A DNA stretch of 50,550 nucleotides from an archaeon (lineage in GTDB: Archaea; Asgardarchaeota; Thorarchaeia; Thorarchaeales; Thorarchaeaceae): contig JAJRWI010000081.1 of assembly GCA_024276825.1 (NCBI GenBank), positions 1 to 50,550 of the forward strand. The letters are read 5' to 3'. Of the stretch, positions 9,389 through 23,000 are shown piece after piece (the stretch's first letter is position 1; each line of letters begins with the position of its first letter). A model generated the notes under the pieces. It made no database searches. It saw only the letters and a list, made by a program, of their open reading frames with translations, and was not told the origin of the DNA. The position numbers and the translations under genes are program-made.

Positions 9389-9997
9389 ATGATAAGAGCC
9401 GTTTACATCATTGATGAGGGAGGCATCTGCATTTATTGCAGATTGTATGATGAGAGATTTGGAGACCCGCAACTGATTAGCGGTCTGATCACTGCCTTGT
9501 GTCAATTTAGTAAGGAAGCTATTGGTGGAAACCTTCAATTCATGAGATCGGGTGAGCAGTATGTGATAATCAAGGAGTTTGATATCATCAATACAATGAT
9601 TATAGCTGATGAGTTTGATGAGGTTGATTCAGAACTAATGGAATCCATCTCATTTCAATTAATTAGAAAGTATGCAGCAGAACTCAAGAATGGTAATGAT
9701 ATTCTCAATCTTAATGAGTTTGATTCAGTCATGGATCAATTAATTCCAATCGAAAAAACTGCACTGCATTCGATTCAACCCACAGAACCATTAGATGCTC
9801 TGTCAGTTATTGATCTTCCCGAAGAGTTGAAAGATGTAGCATTACTCATTATCCGAGAACGCTCGTTAACACCCGATGAGGCGGCCTTGCACTTCGAGAA
9901 CAATGTCAGGCAAATAAAAGAAAAACTCGACAGGCTTGTCTATTTGGGATTTGTTGGCGTACGCTTCGATTCTAGTGAGCCCACATATTTTGTTTAG
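9389..9997 (+). CDS. Longin-like domain protein with C-terminal winged helix (tentative)
   Basis: The 202-residue protein opens with a strand-turn-strand pattern (IRAVYIIDEGGICIYCRLY) followed by helix and further strands to about residue 100, a layout like longin/roadblock-type modules used by small-GTPase regulators and vesicle-coat subunits. Residues about 140-200 have the helix-turn-helix-wing profile of a winged helix (DVALLIIRERSLTPDEAAL, then a wing ending in GVRF). No enzymatic motif is visible. The ribosome binding site GTGGGA lies just upstream of ATG 9389. It sits 83 bp after the MinD/ParA-type ATPase on the same strand, so the two may form an operon. The assignment rests on pattern recognition and should be tested by structure prediction; a plain unknown protein is the alternative. 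Confidence 0.5.
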   Translation: MIRAVYIIDEGGICIYCRLYDERFGDPQLISGLITALCQFSKEAIGGNLQFMRSGEQYVIIKEFDIINTMIIADEFDEVDSELMESISFQLIRKYAAELKNGNDILNLNEFDSVMDQLIPIEKTALHSIQPTEPLDALSVIDLPEELKDVALLIIRERSLTPDEAALHFENNVRQIKEKLDRLVYLGFVGVRFDSSEPTYFV

Positions 9998-10140
9998 ATT
10001 ATTTCTATCTTTATTGATTGATTCCAAATAACCTCAAAATGTGATGATTTTAATTCTATTGACTCTCATTAATGTATCGAAAAAACCATCTAATCAGCCT
10101 ATCTTTATCGCTGAAAATTCGATTGGCTAATGCAATAAAT

Positions 10141-10170
10141 CGAAAACAAAATAATTATAATTATAAAAAT
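10141..10170 (+). promoter_or_regulatory. Candidate BRE/TATA box of the giant surface-protein operon
   Basis: A purine-rich CGAAAACAAA stretch (10141-10150) is followed by an A/T block (10151-10170) containing TTATAAAAAT. This resembles an archaeal TFB-recognition element plus TATA box about 120 bp upstream of the ATG at 10285. No mapped transcription start is available, so the assignment is by resemblance only. Confidence 0.3.
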
Positions 10171-10211
10171 CTCTAAGAGTTTTAGCCGCGTGAAGATTGT
10201 GGGATATCAGC

Positions 10212-10283
10212 ATGCCAGATAATCCGTGTCTTCGAGTTCTGTGCATTCTGATTTTATTCACAATTCTTGTGGGAGATACTTGA
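10212..10283 (+). CDS. Possible 23-residue hydrophobic leader ORF
   Basis: An ATG at 10212 opens a 23-codon frame ending in TGA at 10281-10283, one base before the ATG of the giant gene. The peptide is hydrophobic in the middle (LCILILFTILVG). Its 3' end contains the GGGAG ribosome binding site of the next gene. It could be a small membrane peptide or a translated leader that tunes the giant gene; it could also be chance in a short intergenic region. Confidence 0.2.
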   Translation: MPDNPCLRVLCILILFTILVGDT

Positions 10284-10284
10284 G

Positions 10285-13200
10285 ATGAATAGGCTAGAGG
10301 TTAGGAACAAGACAATTTCATGTTTGATTGTGACTCTTTTTATCATCGGGTTCATTCCTCAGGCAGTCTGGTCAGGACAGTCTTATGAGTCTTACAATGA
10401 GTTTACTGATAGCTTTGATGATGGATTTGATCTTGATCCAATCTACATATTCTACGAGCCATCAAATTCCACAATGGACATTGTCGCAGAATCTGTCGAC
10501 GAAGTTATTCGGTTCAGAGTGAAGGATGTTCATCTGATACCCATATCCTCAGCATAGGAGCTTCAATTTTGGCTGCTTGATGAACCATGGATTGCAGTAT
10601 ATGCGTTTTCTGCCAATCTGACACATGTTCAGTTTCAATCTGATTCAATTACATGGCAGCAGTTCTATACAACTCTTAAAGAGCATCCAAAAACAAGACA
10701 TGTTGTTGGAATGTCTAACACACTCAGTTTCGAGCAGTTTCATACTACGGACAATCTGCAAATCATGTCCAGCGAAACCGAGCAGACAGATGCCCTTCTT
10801 CTTATTATTCACGATCTCTGGTCAATTGCTGAGATTGTTGATGGTAGATCAAATCAGGATAGAGAATATGAGCAAGCTGCGAAAGAGCTTCGTTCTATTG
10901 TCATCAAAATCTACTCAGACAATTTCAACGAGCTATTCAAAAGGTCCATAGAGCCCATTGATATTGTTGGGCAAGAAGATCCTGATGCCCTTAAGAAGAG
11001 AACTGAGGAGATGTGGAAGAGACATGCTCCCAAGATTGAACCTGCAGTCTATCGCCTGAGTGAAAATGGTTCTCTCAAGTCGATTCCATCTAATGAGATT
11101 CCCAATGACTTCTCGCCTGCCATTAGGTTTGCAAATCATCCAGCTCTTGCAGGTAGTAATGATGACTTCTATCTTGGCGAGTTGCCGCTTTTCTCAGGAT
11201 TGCGCGGACCTATTGGAGAGATCATCAATGTACTACTGCAGATTCTGTCAGACTCAAACAGTAATGAGATAACGATTTCAAATGATTTGATGAGTGACAT
11301 CATGGAGATCTACAAGCAGATTGAACCATTAATTGGCATTGCTGCAAACTATGATAGTAACTCGCCGCTATTGTCGATAATTGATGCCATGGCAAGCCAA
11401 TTTCCATTTATTGAGGAATACAAGCCGTACATCAATGTCCTTGTAAAATGCCTGTTTGCACTAAGGGGTGATAAGGCCAGCATAATCGGAGCACTCACAG
11501 AGGCGGTATTGTCATTGCTTCCAGAAGTGATTCCTAGTGATGTCACTTCATTCATTATAGATATGCTTGGAGTAAATGATGGTCTTGATGAACTGATTGC
11601 AGATGTGGTGAGAGATGGACGCGGTGCTTTCGATGCATTAATGGGATTTTTTACTGAGAAGGTTCTTGCAAAGTTGCTCAACAAGACCTTGGATGCAGTA
11701 TTTGGACTTGATCAGACAGACATAGATGTACTCTTGCCGAGACTCTCATCCTTTGCGAATGCTGTGATCGATTATATTGCAACACGCGACTTTGACACAT
11801 TCATCCAGCGAGTTGGAGAGGACCTACTAATTGGTGCTCTAAACATACTCTCTGTTGATGATGATGCATTCCTGAGCGATATGATGGCATTGATAAAGAT
11901 TGCAGCCACACTTACACATCTAATCGATGATTTCTCAATTGAGTCGGTAATCGATGTTGTTGCAGAAACCCTCACCCTTCTCTTTAGTGAGAGCGAGATG
12001 ACTACTACTTCTGAGGACCTTGCTCGCGGTGTGATGGGTGTCGTAAAGACCTACAAAGAGGGCGAGGGAGTCGAGTTTACAAATGTCACTGCCTTCAGAA
12101 CGCAGGTAGAAGATATCATTGAGAGTTCAATCTCAACTAATGTGCCTGAGGGAATCATCGGTGTCAGTATTGACGCAATTATGCTAATTGGAGGCTACTT
12201 TGTTGATGGGTTTGACAGAAGTGATGTACCCGATCTATTCATGGTATTGGCAAGCCTTGCGAATGAACTTTTAGACACCAACACCGCAATAGAGATGCAG
12301 GATGCCCTTGAGAACCTCATCAAGCCGATTCTTGGAATTATCGCTGAAGTCGCTGATAATGAAGCCATGAAGGAGATAATCAGTCAGACACTCGGCGATT
12401 TCGAGATGGAGATTGGAAACATTCCAGACCTATTAATCGATGTATTGAACTATCTCGATTTTGATGATACACTTGATTCCATCACCGGAGTAAATGACAC
12501 TCTAGGAACTATTGGAGAGATCACATATGGAATTATCAAGGTGATTGGAGAGGCACAGGATGCTTCATTCTCAGGAGTGATGCATGGCATTCTTATTGCT
12601 GTCGGTGGACTGCTTGGAACTTATCCCGCTTTTGATAATGTGCCCATAGACTCGTTCCTTAGTCTGCTAGAGACATTCTTCCCGGATGTCTTTGGCATTC
12701 CCGCTGATGAGGTTCCAAGTAAAGCTGAAGTGATTGCTGAGATAATATCAATGGCGGCTGGAAATCTGGGGATGGGCTTTGATCAAGACAGTCTCACTGA
12801 ACTTCTGGACACTCTAATGAACACTAAGGACATTTTCACAAAAGGAGTTCAGTGGCTTGTTGGTCTGCTATTTGATTGGCTCTCTGGGCAATTGACACCG
12901 CTATTGAACAATCTAGTTGGTCAGATTGAGAGTGCGCTTGGTGGTGCAAACGAGCTACTTGGCTTTCACAGCAATCTTCCAATAGGTCTCGGAAGCTGGA
13001 ACCTTTTTGAACTCACAATAGATCTTGGTCTAACTGCAAACTTCGATATCGATCCACAACCATTATTTGATCTTATATCCAGCGTTATATTTGATGCACG
13101 CAAGGCTCTCTCTCTTGATACTCTAGAAGACTTCTTCAAGGTGATTTTCAAGTGTTTCTCAATTAGTCCCCAGTTCTATGCCAGCATGGGAGTTAATGAG

Positions 13201-16200
13201 TTTGACACCTCAAAGAACCCGTTCATGGCATTTCTACTTGAGAGCTTTGGTGTGGAACTGACATTTTCAGGAAGTGCTCACTTTGTTCTCAATCTGTTCA
13301 CATTCAGAAATGGTATCTTTGAATGGGAGAACTTCATGGAGATTGTTGAGTGGGGATTCACAATCAAAATCGCAATCTCAAGAATGTTCACATTTCTTGA
13401 CTTCGTGACCGGAGGTGCAGGCGGAGCACTCAATTCAATTGGTAAATACATCGGCCTTGATGCCATTAGTGTGACTGTCTATTTTGCTGTTGGTCTTGAT
13501 ATCGTCAAGAGGGCAGCGACCGCAATTGCCCCAGAGATATCTACTTTGACCTTGTCACTCACAATAGGAGCTATAGTACATCTTGGCATTGATGTCATTA
13601 TTGCTGAAGTTGCGATAGAAGGCATATTGGAAATCACACTGACGTTCTTCCAAGACCTATCTTCTGGAGCACCTCTTAAGATATTTCTCGAACTGGTTCT
13701 CACTGTTAGAGTAATCGTTGAGTTGCTCTTTGTCAGTAAGAAGTGGAACTTCAATCTCTTGGACAAGCTCTGGGATATCAGTCCAAGTAAGGGTGATGAT
13801 GAGTACAATGACTCAGCTATTGGCTTCGATACTGATGGTGATGGACTCGGTGACGAGTATGAGGCCACCATACCGGGTCTGAATCCACTTTCACCCGACA
13901 CGGACAGTGATGGAGCAAGCGATAAACTTGAGGTTCAAACAATGCTCACAGATCCCGTCAATCCAGACACGGATGGTGACGGACTACTAGATGGCGAAGA
14001 GTGGAATATTGGTACCAATCCACATCAACCTGATAGTGATTATGACACAATCTCTGATTTCGATGAGGTCAGAATCTATGCAACGGACCCGTTATCACAA
14101 GATACTGATGGCGATCAATTGACTGATGACTACGAAATATTCACGAGTTGGGACATTGCTAACATCACACCAACTGTGACTGAGGTCATCATTGGTGGCG
14201 TGTCATACAATGACCACACCGATCCGCTCAATCCAGACACTGATGGTGACGGACTCCTTGATGGTCAAGAGGGACCAATGGGAGCCTATTATGGTCTTGA
14301 GTGTCTCTACAACGACACACCAGGCTCTGGGTTCGATCCCGACCCAATAATATTCAATCAGGGCTACACACATCCATTGGATGCGGACACTGATGATGAC
14401 TCATATCTCCAGTTGTATAATGGTGAAGTTGACACCCAGGCTCTCAAGTTTCTAATGGACATGAATGATGGTAATGAGGTCAATGGATTCAAGGTCATCT
14501 TCTATGATGAATACGGTATGCCTGAGGAACGTCTGGTATTCACTAATCCTTGCAATCCCGATTCTGATGGTGACACTGGAGTCACTGATAGAACTCCTCA
14601 ACCAGGACTCTGGCTGAACAGTGATGGCTATGAACTCGCACAGAATCCGCCAACAGATCCAAACAACGCAGACTCGGACGGTGATGGTCTTATCGATGGT
14701 ATTGAGGGAGTTCTCAATCCTCTGTCAAATCATACGAATCCAAATGTCGCAGATACTGATGCAGATGGGCTATATGACATGCAAGAGATCCTGCTCGGAT
14801 GTGATCCAAGATCTCCCGACACCGATGGAGACTTGATAACTGATGGAGATGAGTTTTACAAGTTCCACACCAATCCACTTGTGCCAGACTCTGACTTTGA
14901 TGGCCTTAAGGATGGCGAGGAAGTGTATCTCTGGCATAGCAATCCCATGCTTGATGACTCAGATGGCGATTCGCTTCTTGATGGTCAAGAAGTATTGATT
15001 TATGGCAGTGATCCCATGGATGAAGATTCTGACAATGACGGTCTTACCGACTTTCAGGAGATATTCATCTATTATACAGACTGCTTCCAGTTTGACACTG
15101 ATGGGGATGGCTTGAATGATGCCGAGGAAGTGCTTGTATATGATACCAACCCACTTTCTTGGGACACTGATAGAGACTCCATCACCGAGCCAAATGAATA
15201 TGGCGACTATACGTGGCCTATGAGTGACTATGACGAAATCATGGTGTATCATACCAATGCTACCGATCCCGACTCAGACCTTGATGGACTCTCAGATGCC
15301 ATTGAGTTGTATCTTGGGTCCGGTGAGATCCCATGGATGGATCCAATACCCCTCAATGCTTCTAATCCAGATACTGATGGTGATCTATTACTTGACGGCC
15401 AAGAACTGCTTCTCATGAATGTGAGTGACATCGTGTATCCATATGTTTCAATCACAGTTGTCTTGAAATACAATACAGATCCATGTAACAATGACACTGA
15501 TGGGGACCTTCTTACAGACTATCAAGAAGTTATGATATTCAACACAAATGCAAACAGCACAGACACAGACAACGATACTCTGGATGACTGGTCAGAAATA
15601 TGGAGATACAACACAAGCGCCCTGAGCAATGATACTGATGGTGACGGGCTTTATGATTTCGAAGAAACCTTGAGTGATGTTTGGCCCTATGGTCCGTGGC
15701 CGCCAACCGACTGGTCAACTGGCAAGGTCCCGCTAGTTGCAGAAGTCGTAGATACTGGACATCAGCCAAATCAGGCCTATGGCACAAGTGCTACTGATCC
15801 TGACTCTGATGATGACTTCCTGCCAGATGGCCTCGAAGTGCACTTCTACAGTTCAGACCCACTATCAAACGACTCTGATAACGATGGCATCTTGGACACA
15901 TTTGAATATGACTATGATCTTGATGGGCTTGAGGATGGAGTAGAATACAGCATTGGCACGGTCTATCTTCTTGGTGGGGGTATTACAAATCCAGACAGTG
16001 ATGGTGATGGATTAACTGACGGTGATGAGTACTATATCTATGGAACATCACCAATACTCGCAGACAGTGATGGCGATGGCCTTTCGGATGGTTTTGAAGT
16101 TGCAGTGGGTTCCAATCCAATGGAGTTGAGTTTCCTAGCCATTCTTAGTCCGATTAGTGGAACCGTGCGACCAAACACAATTGTTAGTGTGATGAACTTC

Positions 16201-17028
16201 ACAACCTTTGATGCTATGTGGTATCGATATCGATCTAATGGAATCTGGTCGGACAATTCAACTCTAACATATGTTTCAGAAGAAAAGCGTTGGGTGGACA
16301 CATCAGTAACTTGGGCCTTAGGAAACTACGAACTCGAAGTGTTTGGTCAAGATGCCTATGGTAACGTCACATCCTATTCAATCACATTCTCTGTTACCAT
16401 TGAAGCTCCAGAAGGCATCACCATGCTTGTAATGACTCCAGTTCAGGGTGCAGAGATCTCGCCATATACAGCAGTCAGAGTTGCAAATCTGACACCATTC
16501 GAAACAATGTGGTTCAGATACACTACAGGAACTGAATGGAGTGACAATAACACACTGGAATATGATGCATCATCTCAACTGTGGCATAATGACTCGATTA
16601 TATGGGAGCCAGGAAGTTACACGCTGCAAGTGTTTGGAAGAACGCATTCTGGTCATACCTATTCAGCACAGATCACATTTGTCGTGGCTCCTATTCCTGC
16701 GGACTTCACATGGCTGATAATATTGGGTCTAATTGTAGCTCTGGGTGTTGTGAGTTTTGGTCTTGTATGGTTCAACATCTTGCCTCGATTGAGGAAAGAA
16801 TCGCCACCCCCCAAGTCTACTGAGAAGGGTGAACCAGATGAGTCAGGTGAAACCAGTTCTGAAGAACCTGCTGAAAAGCCTGAAGAGTCTGCAACTACTG
16901 AAAAACCAAAGGTCGATGAGAAAAAACCCACTAAGAAGAAAAAACGAAAAACAACGGCCAAGAAGAGCACTTCATCCTCTAGGAGGAAAAGAACAAGCAA
17001 GGCCAAAAAGGGAGGTGCGGAGGAATGA
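10285..17028 (+). CDS. Giant thrombospondin-type-3 repeat surface protein with basic cytoplasmic tail, interrupted by one in-frame TAG
   Basis: ATG 10285 is preceded by GGGAG about 10 nt upstream and starts a signal peptide (about residues 1-30). The frame runs 2247 codons to the TGA at 17026-17028 but codon 91 is TAG (10555-10557); coding-like sequence continues in the same frame on both sides, so I treat it as one gene. Residues about 100-1180 are long, acidic and hydrophobic, largely helical and unrecognised. Residues about 1183-1945 hold about 25 DxDxDGxxD calcium-binding repeats of thrombospondin type 3. Two related Ig-like repeats of about 90 residues follow, then a membrane helix (about 2140-2165) and an 80-residue tail that ends in a dense Lys/Arg/Ser/Thr stretch (KKKKRKTTAKKS). 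The gene overlaps the next by 4 nt (ATGA). A calcium-stiffened adhesive or structural role is inferred. Confidence 0.8.
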
Positions 17029-20000
17029 GAGTGAGGATTAGATTATTCACAATGATTGTCATGATAGTGATGATGGTAGGCACTTTTGCAGTGGTGCCTG
17101 GCATTCCGAACAAGGCGGGAGAACAAATCGATGATGGTAGTGCAATGAGTCCAATAGTAGATGCGCCAAATAATGTCAATCAGGCAATTCAAAAGGCTCT
17201 TGCTGAAGCATATTCAGACTACCCATCAGATTTGGATCTTAACGACTTTCTTGGAGATCGTGATAACTCATATAGAATCACATATGAGCCTTGGAAGTCA
17301 AAGGCCGCAATTCATGCTATCGCTTATGATGAAGACACTGGCTTCTTGGCACTTGGTGGAGGTTATCTATACGATAATGAAGTTCACCTCTATCGTGAGA
17401 ATGTGATCACAGGCGAGTTTGACAAAGTATTCGAGCTTGGTGATGGCGTGATCAGAGGTGATGTTCTCAGTGTCGACTTTGGAGACACTGACCTCAACTC
17501 ATTTCTTGAAGTTGCAGTCGCCTCTTCAGATGGGCATGTCTACGTATTTGAACAGCGACATCTGTACGACCCTTATGCAAATACTGAGAACATGTTCGAT
17601 CTTGTCTGGACAAGCCCGGGTCTCTTCAGAGTGTTTGCTGTGAAGATTGATGATGTTGATAGAGACTATCGACCTGATATCATTGCAGGCTCATGGGATG
17701 GTAAGGTACACCTTTACGAATATGACAATCATAGTGGCTATCCATTTGTTGAAGAACACTGGATCACATACAGAGAGGTCTCCACACTTGATGTTGGAGG
17801 AAAAGTGTATAGCCTTGAAACAGGAGACACCAATAACAATGGCTTGCCAGAGATTGTTGTAGGTACACGTGATGGGAGAGTCTATGTGTTTGAGAATGCA
17901 GGCACAAGCATTATGATAAATAATGAGCCATTCCCCCTCATTCGTGACAATACATACAATCTGCGATGGACCAGTGAGAATTATACTTGGCAGCCAATAA
18001 GATCAATTGCTGTCGGAGAGCTTGATGGCACACTTGGTGATGAGGTCGCATTGGTTGCGGAGGGGCAGGGGGTCTTCACTCTAGACTGGGATGAGTCTCG
18101 AGAAACCTATGAATATAAGAAAGTACAGCGCGAATTCGCAGACTGGGAAACCTATGGCTTTCATGGTCTAGATTATTGGGCAGACTCGGTTGTTTATGCT
18201 GAGAATGTTGTTTATCACGATCCGGCAAACGCGTCCTTAGTAATAGACGAACCCATCCAATACGAATGGAATGATGCCTTAAAGATATTCTTGCCCAATG
18301 CCAGTGTCTATCCCTACAACACCGGCATGGCTCAGATGACAGACGGGAATTATTCAACATTTGACACTACATCGCCAGATATTGACAATGCTACTGCAAT
18401 TGTTGATTTTGGTCTGGATGAAGAGGGCACGGGGAGCGCAAACTCACAAGCGGATATCATAATCACTTTCAAAGATATACTAAATGCCAGTGTATATGAC
18501 AAGCTGAAGTTCTATATTGGCCAGACTACTAATGCCATGTTTCAAGTCAACAGTTCGTGTTTCGAAATCATGCAATCAGACCAGACCAAGCTGATGATCG
18601 ATGTGGATGATGTGCTAAATGAGCAGAAGATGGACTGGTTTAGATACGCAAAGATATTTGTTGATAATGATGGGTATTATGCCATCAATTCAATCGAGCT
18701 CATGCAAGTCTACAACCTTCTGACTGATGCGCTCTCCCTCACAATAGGGCCACTAAAGATGGATGGTACGGCATATGCTTTGGGCCTTGATGAGGCCAAC
18801 AAAATTGTCGTTGCTACAGTCACGGGCGAGTTCGTCGCGATCTCATTCAATGTTGGAACCAATGAATATGAGATTGTTTGGGAGTCATATGATGATGAGC
18901 GATACACACTTGGTGCCAACGTGTGGGATATCGAACATATCAAGACCTTCGAGACCGTGCCTATATGGTTGGATATTGGGGAGCTCAACAATATTGAACC
19001 ATTAATTGGAAACTACAACTCTTGGGGATATGGTATCATTAACCCAATCACTGCGGGTGGCGATGGCACACCATATTATCTCATTGGCACAGATGTTAGC
19101 TCGGTCTTTGCAGTAGACATGGGAGGAAATGCGGATACGACCGTCAACAATTATCTTAATCTAATCTACACTGGGCTCAAAAAATACACATCAGCTGAAG
19201 TTGCCTGGCTCTGGCCAACAGAATCAGTTGGGCAACTTCCAATGATTGCAGTGGGTTCATATAATCCAGATGGAAATTATAAGGATCCTTACAATTACTA
19301 TTCCAGAGCTTCAATAGACTTCTACAAGAGATCATTGCCCACCGAACAGTTTGATTATTGGATGAGCATTGAGCAACTCGACCTAAGTGGACAGATGTCA
19401 GCAATATTGTCAATGTCAAAGACCACGCCAAAGATGAGCTTTGCAGATTATGACAGAGATGGTGACCTAGATATGGTAGTCTCTAATGGTCATGTTTACA
19501 TGGTCAGGAATATCTTTGCAGAATCAGGTTTAACTTACTTTTCATTCGAACCAGACTATTTTGAAGAGATAAACAGACAATTCTCGGGTATTGTATGGGG
19601 ACAGCCTGAGATGGTGGACATTAATCAAGATGGTTTATTTGATATTGTGCTCTCATATGTAGAGAAGAATGGAGCCACCTGTTTTATCAATAAGGGTACA
19701 GCCACAAGTCCAGTATGGGTGGAAGAGAGGCAATTATTCTCCAACTCAAATCCCGAAACCAATCTGAATGTGATGGGGTTAACAGACATTAGGCTTGTAC
19801 CAAATATTGGAGGATACACACATCAACGTTATGCAGAGAGTGCATCGATTAACCTTCAAGGAAACTATTCACTTGCCGCATATAATGGAGCAACTGGAAA
19901 ACTACATTGGGCAATCCCACAGTATTCTGCAATAGACTCCTATCTAGTTGCAACATATCCAAGGGTTGCAAGGATGGATTTCTGTCTTATGCATAGTGAG

Positions 20001-23000
20001 AGTTTTAGAAATCTTGGTTTTCATGTCCGTGAATCATGGAACACAGATTTTGACCTTGAAGACTGGACTCTTTCAATCTCATCTGGCGATATCGATGGGG
20101 ATGGTCGTGGTGAGCTTATTGTTGGAGATTATGATAACAATGTATATGCTTTTGAACACATGAGGAATAACACATTCAAACGCATGTTCAGATCCTTTGA
20201 CCTCAACCACACAATGGTGACCGATGTAAGTCCTTACGCATATGAAGACCTTGAAGGGATCTCAGGTGACTTCAGGAGAAAGATTTGGGATCATGCAAAG
20301 TTCTTAATTGCAGACATCGACCTTGATCAGGATTTAAAGAAGGAGATCATTGTAGCAAGCGATCTTCAGTTCTACATTTTTGAGGCAACCGGAATCGATG
20401 ATACAATACAATATGCCTATTCGTTTGACTTACGAAACCTCAGCTATCTTGAGCAAGAGTCAAATGCCTGGAAAGATGTCACCGAGATCACAGCTGTTAG
20501 TGCTGGTGTCGATCTCGATAATGATGGCCGCCTTGAACTCGTTGTAGCAGCAGGCCCATTTTTGTTTGTATACAACATCGATAAAGGGTCATTTGAAGAC
20601 ATGGAACAAAATGATATCTTTGGCATGTATGGTGATGAGAAGGGGCGATATGCACTATTTGGAAATCCAGAAGCATCATCTCAGTACCAGAATGCAGTGA
20701 TACAGGCTCTTGCAGTTGGGGACACTGATACAGATGGCTATTTGGATCTGATAATAGGAGGAGTTGAGGACAACACACTGATGACAAGAAATGGACTGTT
20801 AAGAGTGTATGAATGTATGGGCGGGACATTTCAAGAGGTTTGGCAAGCTCCAACCACAGTGACTGATGGAAATCCAGTCAGCAGTATCCTAATTGATGAT
20901 CAGGATTATGATGGACTTCCGGAGATAATCATCGGGCACACAAAGGGAATAGACATTTTTGAATGGGTCGCCGGTAAAGATTCAGAGTATCAGCTCGTTG
21001 AAACAATCACTTCATCACCGAATTATCCCACCATCACCGCTAACTCAATCACCCCATCATATTCTGAAACCTATTCAAATCGCACCGCTAATGACCTTGT
21101 ATGGGACATGACAGGTCTAACTGATTCTGCATTTGTTGTCTATTGTGATAATAGCAAATTAATGTGGAATTTCTATAACAATAGCACTCAGAGTTGGTCC
21201 TTCCCCTTTGGGGTTCCCACCAATTTTAATTATGATGGTGGCAGTATTAATATCGATTATGAACACCAACCATCATTGTTTTCAGACTCTAATGGAACAT
21301 ATCTTGTCTGGAAGGCAAAGAGAAGCAGCAGTAGCAGAACTGACTTTTGGATATCACAGCTAAACTACACATTATCTCAGTGGAACAGTCCGTCATGGGT
21401 CTATAACGACACAGACACATTCGGTAATAGAAATTTCCCCGACCTCTTTGAGTATAACTCCACTCACTTTGGAGTGCTCTATGTTCGTAGCACAATCCTT
21501 GAGTCTGTAATTTATTATACGTTGATTGCAAAGAATTTCACAGGGCCTAGGGAAACCTTCAAGTTGTCGTATCCCGACCAGTCATCATTTGATGTGCAAA
21601 AAGCATCAATTATCAACTTGCCAGATGGCGGGTTTGCAATTGCAATGTCTGCAAGAAAGACTGACACAACAAAAGCTGACTTTGATATCTGGACCCTATA
21701 CAGCGACTCATTTGATTTCAGCAGTTCAATACCACATAGAGCAACCAGTTCATTCTATGATGATCTCTATCCAGACATTGATTTCCTCTGGAGTGATAAC
21801 TCAACGCTTCTGGTTGCTTATGAGAGGGGTGGCACACAGTTTGATGACAATCTTGGTCTGGTGGCAAGTTTCAACAATGGTTCCACATGGACACTGGAGG
21901 GCATGCTCAATCCATACCCAAGCTATTTCTCAAGGGTTGAATTCTCAGGATATTACTACTATCAATGGAGTGGGAGCCCAACGTACTCAATCAAGCCCAT
22001 GGCATTCTCACCATCAATCGTGGGTAATAAGTATGGTAGCGGCTTCATGTATGCCTTTGGGTTTACAACAATTGATGGTGTGACTCACACAATGTCGAAT
22101 GATATACTATATGGTATTAATCCATCTGAGGACTGGATCCACAACAGTCTACATGATATTGCCAAATTGACTGTTGGAGACACTGATTCAGATGGTAGAC
22201 GCGAAATCATTGCTGCTTTTAGGAATCAGTTTGGAGTTTATGAGTTAAAGAGTTCAACTGACGGACAGGGCAATATGAGTTATAGTGAGGCGTTTCTATC
22301 AGAGCCCTTTGTGAATGAGATAACTGGCATCACAACTTATGATGCCAATGGCAATGGCTGGCAGGAGATTGCGATCTCAAGCATGCATGGTGATGTGTTC
22401 GTCTTTGAATACATGGACCCGTCTCATGGTCCGACCGAGTTCACTGCATCTGCCCTTGCTTCCAACACCACATTTTATGGAGGAATGTTGGGAGGAGTCA
22501 TGGCAGAGAGTCTGAAGAGTGGAGATGTTGACAATGATGGCAAGGACGAGTTAGTTGTCAATGCTCTCGCTGGAGGATTCCATCTATTTGATGATGATGG
22601 AACTCTTGTCTGGAATGTGACCTCTGATGACATCTTTGTGACAATGGACCTCATCGACATTATTGGTGATGAAGCACTAGAGATTGTTGCGATTCAATGG
22701 GGAGAGCAGAACCTCCTTGCATACAACTCCAGTGATGGTTCTTTACTTTGGAACACCACAGGATTCACTAATGATCTTGGCAGCATTGACTTTGGAGACA
22801 TTGATGGCGATGGCGACGCAGAGATAGTCGTCAATACAGATGATGGTAGAATCTGGGTCATTTTCGGAAATGGCACTGTCTGGAGTAATATTAGCACGGG
22901 CAGTTCAACCATCTGGGGCCTTGTTGTTGGAGATTTCACCAATAACACAATTCTAGATGTGGCATATGCCAACAGCTCCTATGCTGTGAGGGTGATTGAT

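Noticed and set aside
10555..10557. Pyrrolysine recoding of TAG
   Set aside because: TAG ends many ordinary genes in the window and no pyl genes are visible, so recoding is not supported here.
13479..13901. 140-codon minus-strand ORF inside the TSP3 gene
   Set aside because: It is the antisense of a clearly coding frame; its Ser-rich composition mirrors the sense codons. The same holds for other antisense frames at 14959-15252, 15249-15497 and 16659-17006.
13828..16117. Dockerin repeats of a cellulosome-like system
   Set aside because: The calcium loops are too many and too regular, spaced as TSP3 repeats, and no cohesin or glycosidase genes are present.
21526..22083. 185-codon plus-strand ORF inside the FG-GAP gene
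   Set aside because: It lies in another frame of a 2619-codon gene with strong repeat homology and has no ribosome binding site or recognisable domain.
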